Shown: positions 17,095 to 23,164 of the stretch, piece by piece
Layout of the letters: each line of letters opens with the position of its first letter
Numbering within the stretch: position 1 is the first letter of the stretch
Assembly (NCBI GenBank): GCA_964568365.1
Contig: CAZMQF010000019.1
Location: 1-23,164 of the forward strand
Reading direction: 5' to 3'
DNA: 23,164 nucleotides
Source: CAYLMG01 sp964568365
GTDB taxonomy: Bacteria; Planctomycetota; Phycisphaerae; Sedimentisphaerales; Anaerobacaceae
Notes under the pieces: generated by a model
The model's input: the letters and a program-made list of their open reading frames with translations, nothing else
Told to the model about the DNA's origin: nothing
Database searches by the model: none
Translations under genes and position numbers: made by a program

Positions 17095-17112
17095 AATAAA
17101 AGAAAGGTTTGT

Positions 17113-18201
17113 ATGAAGATTATAATGGCTTTTATATTTTTTTTGTTAAGTGTTTGTTCTACTCTGGCGAATGGGCCGAACGACTGTTTCACCTTTAGAG
17201 GCTCAGCCGATGCTTCCGCCGCTGTAGCACTCGATGAAGATACCTTCATTGTCGCTGACGACGAAAACGACGTGCTGCGTGTATATAAATTCGGAACGCC
17301 GGGGCCGGTTTTTTCTTTCGATTTGACCGGCTTTCTCTGCACAACTGCCAAAAATCCGGAAGCAGATATTGAGGGAGCAACAAAGGTTGGTAACCGTTTC
17401 TACTGGATTACTTCGCACGGCAGAAACAAAGATGGCAAAATCCGGCTGAACAGGTATCGGTTTTTCGCTGCTGATTTCAAAATAGGAGATGACAAAATCA
17501 GCATCGTCCCTGCGGGAAAACCCTGCCGAACCCTTGTACATAGTTTGCTAAAGCAAGACAGCATCGTTAAAGATGATTTGGCCCGTGCAGCAGGATTTTC
17601 TGCAGGCAAGCTCAAGATAAAAGAGCTTGAGAATCTCGCACCTAAAAAGCAGGGCCTGAATATTGAAGGGCTTTGTGCCTCTGCCGATGGTAAAATTCTC
17701 TACATCGGTTTTCGAAATCCCATTCATAAAACTGATTCCGGAAAGATGCAGGCTATTGTTGTTCCCTTAAAGAATGCTGACTCTGTAATAGAGAAAAACC
17801 AAGAGCCTGTTTTTAGCAAGCCAATGCTCTGGGATTTTCAGGGTTTAGGTATAAGGGCTATGGAGTATTCAGCTTTTCACAAAAGTTTTTTCATTATTGC
17901 CGGCCCTGCTGATGAAAAGAAAGATTTTGCTCTCTATAGATGGTCGGGTGACCAGAAACAGCAGCCTGAGCTTATCGGGAAAATAGTGGATTTGCCGCAG
18001 GATTTTACTCCCGAAGCCCTGTTTTTTCCTGAGAACTCTGATAAGCTGTTCCTGCTCAGCGATGATGGAACTTTGATAGTGAATGTTTCGAGCCCTGCTG
18101 AATGTACGGATGGCGAGCTGCTTGAGGGCTTAAAATGTCAAAACAAGCACCTCACAGACCCGAATAAAAAAACATTTAGAGGCTTTTGGTTGAAGCCCTG
18201 A
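17113..18201 (+). CDS. Secreted DUF3616 family protein
   Basis: The start is ATG at 17113, with AAAGG 5 bases upstream. A TTG start at 17056 would add 19 residues ahead of the signal peptide and is rejected. The 362-residue protein has a signal peptide (1-19, cleavage after STLA). The mature part reads like a beta propeller of uncharacterised family DUF3616, with DIEGAT (85-90), ITSHGRNKDGKIRLNRYRFF (about 99-118), NIEGLC (183-188) with LYIGFRNP, and IRAMEYSAFHKSFFIIAGP. Repeated Asp-Gly-Lys turns fit propeller blades. It acts outside the cytoplasm, but substrate and role are unknown for the family. It is followed 27 bases later by a lipoprotein gene, so a joint envelope function is plausible. 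Confidence 0.82.
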   Translation: MKIIMAFIFFLLSVCSTLANGPNDCFTFRGSADASAAVALDEDTFIVADDENDVLRVYKFGTPGPVFSFDLTGFLCTTAKNPEADIEGATKVGNRFYWITSHGRNKDGKIRLNRYRFFAADFKIGDDKISIVPAGKPCRTLVHSLLKQDSIVKDDLARAAGFSAGKLKIKELENLAPKKQGLNIEGLCASADGKILYIGFRNPIHKTDSGKMQAIVVPLKNADSVIEKNQEPVFSKPMLWDFQGLGIRAMEYSAFHKSFFIIAGPADEKKDFALYRWSGDQKQQPELIGKIVDLPQDFTPEALFFPENSDKLFLLSDDGTLIVNVSSPAECTDGELLEGLKCQNKHLTDPNKKTFRGFWLKP

Positions 18202-18228
18202 CGAAATAATTTTTTTAGGTGAAGAAAA

Positions 18229-18738
18229 GTGAAAAAATTTATTCTTATTTTAATCAGCTTGCTTATATTATTCGGTTGTTCTCAGCCGGCCGAACAGCCA
18301 CAACAGAAAGCAGAGACGCGAGCAGATGTCGGCTTTCCCGTCAAGGTCGGCCTGCAGAGCGAGCAGGGCCTGCCTGTGCAGTTAAAGCTCGATGAACAAA
18401 AACCTCTGCCTGTCGAGCTTCAGCTAACAGACACCCAGAAAATTCCGGTAGATATAGCTGCAAAAGATAGTTTACCCGTTAAGGTCCAGTGGCAGAGTGA
18501 TAACAGCCAGCCGGTTAAGGTTAAAATTGATGACGGCGGGGAACTGTCTGTAAGACTTAATATGGAAGGTGAAAAACCTTTGTTTGTTAATTTTGAAATG
18601 CCGCAGATACCTCAAAAGCTGATAACTGCAGCAGTTCTGATAGTTATATGTTTGTTAGTAACGGCCCTTGCGTCGCTTCTCGCTGCAATTTTTGCCTGCC
18701 GTGCCGCCAGTTATAACAAACATACAGTCAAAAAATAG
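18229..18738 (+). CDS. Repeat lipoprotein with C-terminal membrane helix
   Basis: The protein has 169 residues and a GTG start, with AGGTGA upstream. A type II signal peptide ends in LILFG-Cys17, so the mature N-terminus should be lipidated. Residues 36-129 form eight tandem units of about 12 residues (one is 10) with consensus L-P-V-x-V-x-L and then five polar residues: FPVKVGL, LPVQLKL, LPVELQL, IPVDIAA, LPVKVQW, QPVKVKI, LSVRLNM, LFVNFEM. Each unit looks like one beta strand plus a turn. A hydrophobic segment (about 130-157) and a short basic tail end the protein, so it may be held in the membrane at both ends. No family is recognised. It lies between the DUF3616 gene and priA on the same strand. 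Confidence 0.8.
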   Translation: MKKFILILISLLILFGCSQPAEQPQQKAETRADVGFPVKVGLQSEQGLPVQLKLDEQKPLPVELQLTDTQKIPVDIAAKDSLPVKVQWQSDNSQPVKVKIDDGGELSVRLNMEGEKPLFVNFEMPQIPQKLITAAVLIVICLLVTALASLLAAIFACRAASYNKHTVKK

Positions 18739-18777
18739 TGTCCAGTTCTTTAAGAAGGAATTAACAATATAAATAAA

Positions 18778-21135
18778 ATGAAAAGCTTCCAGTCGGAAAG
18801 TTTATTCGAATCACAAGAGATTAACACAGAACCCTGCAGTCATATAGTTCGTGTCGCTTTCGAAGCTGGTGTCGATTCCGAATTTGATTATCTTGTTCCC
18901 GATAGGCTCTGGCCAATAGAGACCGGCCAGAGAGTTGAAGTGCCTTTCGGCAGAGGCAATAAGCTCCAGGCCGCTTTCTGCGTCGCCGCTGATATCCAGC
19001 CTGAAGAGTCTTTTGCAGCACGAGGAAAAGAACGCCTCTTAAAAAAGGTAACCGGGGTCGGTGACACTCAGCCTTTGCTTGATAAATCTCTCTTAAAGCT
19101 CGCTGATTGGATAAGCAGCTATTATGTCTGTCCACTAGGCCAGGTCCTTTTTGCTCTGGTCCCTGCGCCGGTTAAAAAAGGTATCGGCGTGAAAAAGAAA
19201 AAACTTGTCTATCTTGCTTCGCCTTCACAGCAAAATACCGACACCCTCAAATCCAAAAAGCAAAAGCAGATTGTCTCTATCCTCTCTGATATGCAAGGCT
19301 TCAGTCCTGGCTCAGCGGTGGAGCTTGATAGCCTGATTTCAGAGGTGGGTTGCAAACTCTCGCCGCTAAAAGCTCTTGTTCAAGAGGGCGTAGTGAAATT
19401 AGTCCTCAAAGAGATTTTACCAACACTGCCCGTTATATCGGAAACAATGGTTTTGAAAACTCGCGAAGTCACGCTTAATGCGGACCAGCTAAAAGCTCTT
19501 GAGCATATAAACGAGCAGCTCGATTCCGGCAGATTCGGTGTGACGGTCCTGTTTGGTGTCACTGACAGCGGCAAGACCGAGGTTTATATAAATGCGATAC
19601 AATCGGTATTACAGAAGGGCAAGACAGCAATTGTCCTTTTGCCTGAAATCGCCTTGACTGCCCAGACTGTCCAGCGTTTCTCGGGCAGATTTGAGACGAT
19701 AGCCGTAATGCATTCAGCCCTTACTGCGTCGCAGAGAAACGCTCAATGGCACAAAATAAAAGCGGGCCAAGCCGATGTTGTTATAGGCGCACGCTCTGCG
19801 ATTTTTGCGCCGCTGCAAAATCTCGGCCTTGTCATTGTTGATGAAGAGCATGAGCCGAGTTACAAACAGGATACTGTCCCTCGTTATAACGGCCGGGACG
19901 TCGCTATAAAACGGGCCCAGCTTGAAAATGCTCACTGCATACTCGGTTCTGCCACTCCCTCGCTTGAATCTCTTTATAATTGCAAAAAGAAAAAATATTT
20001 TACATTGCTCAATCTGCCTAAAAGGGTTATGAACTTTCCTTTTCCGAAGATTGAGCTTATCAATATGCGCAATCAAATCTCATCCTCGTCTCTGGAGCTT
20101 GTCAGCCGGCATTTGGCCGACTATTTGAAGCAGACTCTTGAAAGAAAAGAGCAGGCAATTTTGCTTTTGAACCGGAGAGGATACAGTAACCTGATTCTGT
20201 GTTCAGCCTGCAAATACACACTGCACTGCCGAAATTGCGATGTCACCTTAACTTTTCACAAAAAGGCTGACAAAATCCGCCCCTTTTTACAAACCATTAC
20301 AGGCAGACACCTGGATTACGGCAGCGCCGTCTGTCACCATTGCGGCTCAAAAACTCTTGTTCCACAGAATTGTCCGCTTTGCGGCAGGCCTATGATTATG
20401 ATTGGCCTCGGGACTCAAAGACTCGAAGAGGAGCTGAAGAAAAAATTTCCCCAGGCACGCATGGCAAGGGTCGATAGTGACTCAATGGCTGGGGCCGATT
20501 ATTATCGGCTTTTGAAGGATTTCAGTGACGGGCGGATTGATATCCTCGCCGGTACGCAGATACTTGCGAAGGGTCTGCATTTTCCAAATGTCACTTTGGT
20601 CGGCATTATTAGTGCGGATACCTGTCTTTATCTGCCGGATTTTCGCTCGAACGAGCGCACCTTTCAATTGATAACTCAGGTCGCGGGCAGGGCCGGCCGC
20701 TGTGAGAAAAAGGGTCTTGTTCTGGTGCAGACCTTTTTGCCCGAGCAGCCTGCCATCAGGTTTGCTCTCGATGGCAATTTCTCTGCCTTTGTTAATGAGG
20801 AGTTGAAGCATCGAAAAGCCTGCAATCTGCCGCCTTACTGGAGGCTGGCTGTTATAACTTTGCGTGACAGAAACTACGAAAAGCTCGTAGCTGCTTCCAA
20901 AGCTCTGCGAAATAAAATCGACTCCATCATCCGGCGCAATAACATCAAAGCTGTCCTCAGGGGTCCTATGCCTGCCGTTATCAGCCGAATCCAGCGTTTT
21001 CATAGAATGCAGATTATCATCCAGGCTCCTGTCGCTGAAACGATACGAGGATTATTTTCAGCTTTGCGGCAAGAGGCTCCCATCAGAGCCGCTGTTCAGA
21101 CGACTGTAGATATCGACCCTCTAAATTTATTGTAG
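18778..21135 (+). CDS. priA: Primosomal protein N' (replication restart helicase PriA)
   Basis: PriA recognises stalled forks and D-loops and reloads the replicative helicase. The protein has 785 residues, longer than E. coli PriA (732). Seen are an N-terminal 3'BD domain (FDYLVPDRL, VEVPFGRG), Walker A GVTDSGKT (260-267), Walker B DEEH (355-358), the GSATPSLES motif, and eight zinc-binding cysteines (475, 478, 484, 487, 519, 522, 532, 535). C-terminal helicase motifs are GTQRLEEELKKKFP, DILAGTQILAKGLHFPNVTLVG and QVAGRAGR. The second and third cysteine pairs are 32 residues apart, compared with about 15 in E. coli, owing to an insertion at about 496-512. The ATG has no close ribosome site; AAGGA lies about 18 bases upstream. 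It follows the repeat lipoprotein by 39 bases. Confidence 0.96.
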   Translation: MKSFQSESLFESQEINTEPCSHIVRVAFEAGVDSEFDYLVPDRLWPIETGQRVEVPFGRGNKLQAAFCVAADIQPEESFAARGKERLLKKVTGVGDTQPLLDKSLLKLADWISSYYVCPLGQVLFALVPAPVKKGIGVKKKKLVYLASPSQQNTDTLKSKKQKQIVSILSDMQGFSPGSAVELDSLISEVGCKLSPLKALVQEGVVKLVLKEILPTLPVISETMVLKTREVTLNADQLKALEHINEQLDSGRFGVTVLFGVTDSGKTEVYINAIQSVLQKGKTAIVLLPEIALTAQTVQRFSGRFETIAVMHSALTASQRNAQWHKIKAGQADVVIGARSAIFAPLQNLGLVIVDEEHEPSYKQDTVPRYNGRDVAIKRAQLENAHCILGSATPSLESLYNCKKKKYFTLLNLPKRVMNFPFPKIELINMRNQISSSSLELVSRHLADYLKQTLERKEQAILLLNRRGYSNLILCSACKYTLHCRNCDVTLTFHKKADKIRPFLQTITGRHLDYGSAVCHHCGSKTLVPQNCPLCGRPMIMIGLGTQRLEEELKKKFPQARMARVDSDSMAGADYYRLLKDFSDGRIDILAGTQILAKGLHFPNVTLVGIISADTCLYLPDFRSNERTFQLITQVAGRAGRCEKKGLVLVQTFLPEQPAIRFALDGNFSAFVNEELKHRKACNLPPYWRLAVITLRDRNYEKLVAASKALRNKIDSIIRRNNIKAVLRGPMPAVISRIQRFHRMQIIIQAPVAETIRGLFSALRQEAPIRAAVQTTVDIDPLNLL

Positions 21136-21292
21136 CTTGCAATCAGCAGGACCAATTATTATACTTATGTTTTATCGAATGTATCTGGGTTTGTCTTTTT
21201 TAAGATGATTTTTGAGCTGCCTTGAAGCTTTAGAGCAATTTTAAGCTTTTAGCTGTAACTTTGAATTTTGCACTTTTAATTTTGAATTTTTT

Positions 21293-21367
21293 CGGGGAGT
21301 AGCTCAGTTTGGATAGAGCGCTGCGTTCGGGACGCAGAGGTCGCAAGTTCAAATCTTGTCTCCCCGA
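21293..21367 (+). tRNA. tRNA-Pro (anticodon CGG)
   Basis: A full cloverleaf of 75 bases is seen. The 7-bp acceptor stem pairs CGGGGAG with CTCCCCG. The D stem pairs GCTC with GAGC, the anticodon stem CTGCG pairs with CGCAG around the loop TTCGGGA (anticodon CGG at 21328-21330), and the T stem carries the loop TTCAAAT. The discriminator base is A. The CCA end is not encoded: T residues follow directly. It reads proline codon CCG. It stands alone between priA and the convergent secreted-protein gene. Confidence 0.95.
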
Positions 21368-21505
21368 TTTTTTCCTACGGCAAAAAAATCAGAGCAGGTG
21401 AAAAGGCAATGTATCAGCTGACGCCAGAGGCCGAGAGTCGCCTAAACCTCAAAAAAAGCTCTTTCCACTGCGCTCTGGTCACTACTTTCTTTTCTCCGGA
21501 TGTTT

Positions 21506-22918
21506 TTAATCTCTCATTATCTTGTTTATTTCTGTTAGAGTTTCTGCCAGCTGCGAACCTGCATCGATATTGATGTATACTAAATTGCCTTCACCATTTA
21601 TAAGAAGAATGCAAAGCTTTTGTTCGGGAAGTACGAGCTGGCTTCGAAGTGTCTCAATCTTCTCAGGCGGCCTTTCATAAGGGGGCCGATAAGGGGAAGG
21701 AAACCTGAACTGGACGTCCATCGGATTACTATAATCGGCAATAATATGAAAGCCTGGAGCCTGGTTCAGCCACTTTTCGTACAGGTCAGATAAAAGAAAT
21801 CGTCGGCATACAAAAACGACAACCGGCGGAGTCTTCAAATCTTTTCGGAGGATACCCGAAATCATTGTTTCGTCGAGCGTCAGTTGGTTGATTTCCTGAC
21901 TTCGGGAGCGATAGTCAAAGAGGTCTCTCTTGAGGTCTCCAAAAATCAGTATAATATACCCTCGTCGTCCTGCCTTTTTGCGTAATGCACTTAATGTCAG
22001 GAGCTTTCGGCTGAGCAAGTCTACCCGGGCAAAGGTAGGCACCGGCTTGTTGATGCTGAGATGTGGTTTTTCCTCTGATGTTTGACTGATGTCGCCGTGT
22101 ATTACTGCTAATACAATCTCGGAGCTGTCTGATGCAATTTTTTCCACAACGAGCTTCGCCGAACGAAGCTTCAGAACATCCGTGATTTTTCCGCTTGTAG
22201 ATTCATAGGCTACTTCTTCATCAATAGGTTGCAGGGCCAATTTAACGTGCATACCATAGTGCTGAAGGGACTCTTGGTATGTTAATGACAGCTCTAAATT
22301 GTTACCTTCGATGAAAGTAGAGCCGGTTAGTGAACCTTTAAGTTGAGCGGAAAAAGAGCCTCGGTATGAATCTTGATTGTGTCTGTAGATATTGATGGTA
22401 AATGTACCTGATATCAATTCCTGTGTGGGCAGATTCAATTGCCGGCCGGGAAACTTAAATGGAATTTCGATGCGGTAGTTAAAGAGGTAATAACCTTCCT
22501 GGATTATCTCAGACTCGTCATTTTCTTGTAAGCGGAGTATTCGAGCTTTGCAAATCTGCCTGCCGTCTCGATTGATTAGATTAAGTTCGCGAGCGTTGCT
22601 CAGCAATACAGAATACCGGTATCCGTCCGGGGCTTTATCGAAGTCGAGCCATTCTGTATAACCATCTATTTGCTTGTCCTCCGGCAGAGCAACTGACACA
22701 ACGTTACGTTGGGGAACATTACACAGTGTTGATTCTGATGGCTCATACCGCAGCTTAATATTGTAACGCTTGGAGTTCTCTGGTATCTGGTCCTTGAAAA
22801 CAATCCATTGTTTTTCCTGACCCTGGGCCCAGACTTCGACGCGGCAAGTGGCTATCAAAACCATCGAGAAAATAATACACCTGCTGGTAATTAAGTAAAT
22901 TTTTTGTGATTTCATCAT
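21506..22918 (-). CDS. Large secreted protein of unknown function
   Basis: The protein has 470 residues. AAGGA lies 4 bases before ATG at 22918 and 7 before a second ATG at 22915, so either start is possible. A signal peptide covers residues 1-31 (hydrophobic CIIFSMVLIATC, cleavage after VWA). The first half of the mature chain is beta-rich with polar turns (TFTINIYRHNQDSYRGSFSA, LSLTYQESLQHYGMHVKLAL). The second half alternates strands and helices (KKAGRRGYIILIFGDLKRD, TPPVVVFVCRRFLLSDLYEKW). The C-terminus, KLCILLINGEGNLVYINI plus a helix, resembles the last strands and helix of a thioredoxin-like fold, but no CxxC pair is present. No family is recognised. It has its own promoter and converges on the tRNA. 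Confidence 0.75.
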   Translation of the reverse strand: MMKSQKIYLITSRCIIFSMVLIATCRVEVWAQGQEKQWIVFKDQIPENSKRYNIKLRYEPSESTLCNVPQRNVVSVALPEDKQIDGYTEWLDFDKAPDGYRYSVLLSNARELNLINRDGRQICKARILRLQENDESEIIQEGYYLFNYRIEIPFKFPGRQLNLPTQELISGTFTINIYRHNQDSYRGSFSAQLKGSLTGSTFIEGNNLELSLTYQESLQHYGMHVKLALQPIDEEVAYESTSGKITDVLKLRSAKLVVEKIASDSSEIVLAVIHGDISQTSEEKPHLSINKPVPTFARVDLLSRKLLTLSALRKKAGRRGYIILIFGDLKRDLFDYRSRSQEINQLTLDETMISGILRKDLKTPPVVVFVCRRFLLSDLYEKWLNQAPGFHIIADYSNPMDVQFRFPSPYRPPYERPPEKIETLRSQLVLPEQKLCILLINGEGNLVYINIDAGSQLAETLTEINKIMRD

Positions 22919-23050
22919 TTTGTCCTTTCAATTATGAAAATGTTTTCATCTTTCTCTTCGGACACGGTGGGCCTTCAAAGTCAGTGGACCAATACCGGGT
23001 ACTCACCTTGCTCAGTTTTACGTATCTCAACTGCGCTTTTTCCTAATATA

Positions 23051-23078
23051 AATATAACAGACTGTTGCACGCTGTCAA
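23051..23078 (-). promoter_or_regulatory. Promoter of the secreted-protein gene
   Basis: On the minus strand a perfect TTGACA (23073-23078) is followed after 16 bases by TATATT (23051-23056, 5 of 6), preceded by TGT, which makes an extended -10. The predicted leader to the start codon at 22918 is about 125 bases, long enough for control in the leader, but no known riboswitch is recognised. Confidence 0.62.
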
Positions 23079-23116
23079 TTAGTTATAATTCATCTTTTAG
23101 TTAGGGATTTTTGACA

Positions 23117-23164
23117 GTGAAACAACTTCGTAGAATGTATGGTCAGCAGGCAGTGGATTTTAGT
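23117..23164 (+). CDS. Possible N-terminus of a plus-strand gene cut by the window edge
   Basis: GTG at 23117 opens a frame that stays open to the last base (16 codons, MKQLRRMYGQQAVDFS). A perfect TATAAT at 23084-23089 lies at a suitable distance upstream, but its -35 box is poor. AGGG is about 13 bases before the GTG, which is far. The product cannot be recognised from so few residues. Confidence 0.33.
   Translation, partial: MKQLRRMYGQQAVDFS

Noticed and set aside
17056..17112. Extended TTG start for the DUF3616 gene
   Set aside because: It would place 19 polar residues before the signal peptide and overlap the predicted promoter. ATG at 17113 has a good ribosome site.
20482..21003. 173-codon minus-strand open frame
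   Set aside because: It is antisense to the conserved C-terminal helicase motifs of priA; a shadow frame.
21293..21505. tRNA-Pro as an integration site for a mobile element
   Set aside because: No integrase gene and no repeated copy of the tRNA 3' end is seen nearby. The flanking genes look like ordinary chromosome.

Overview
The window is a chromosomal, mostly housekeeping stretch of roughly 45% GC DNA. It has no insertion sequence, phage gene or CRISPR array. The best guess for the source is a Planctomycetota bacterium of the Phycisphaerae type, and this is an inference. It rests on PilX-like prepilins with a large beta-rich body, a secreted DUF3616 protein, the acidic DPNEP motif and large unrecognised secreted proteins. 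The housekeeping genes do not fix the phylum.

Layout. (1) 1-6345, minus strand: carA, then carB, then a second and clearly diverged carB that runs off the left edge. This is a carbamoyl-phosphate synthase operon with a strong sigma70-like promoter (TTGACA, 17 bases, TTTAAT) 36-70 bases upstream of carA. (2) 6652-10070, minus strand: two large PilX/prepilin-like surface proteins with a 62-residue secreted protein between them. (3) 10229-13131, minus strand: lpdA-lipB-lipA, with each gene overlapping the next. This unit joins lipoate synthesis and attachment to the lipoamide dehydrogenase that uses the cofactor. (4) 13255-16979, minus strand: uvrB-nadC-birA, packed 5-15 bases apart. (5) 17113-21135, plus strand, divergent from uvrB: a secreted DUF3616 protein, a lipoprotein built from eight 12-residue repeats with a C-terminal membrane helix, and priA. 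(6) 21293-21367: tRNA-Pro(CGG). (7) 21506-22918, minus strand: a large secreted protein of unknown function with its own promoter, followed by the possible start of a plus-strand gene at the right edge.

How the genes work together. CarAB supplies carbamoyl phosphate for pyrimidine and arginine synthesis. LpdA, LipB and LipA serve 2-oxoacid dehydrogenases and/or the glycine cleavage system. BirA charges biotin carboxylases, NadC makes NAD, and UvrB and PriA act in DNA repair and replication restart. The least understood parts are the paired carB genes, the prepilin cluster with its non-standard leader site and small companion, the repeat lipoprotein, the insertion in the PriA zinc module, and the secreted protein at the right end.
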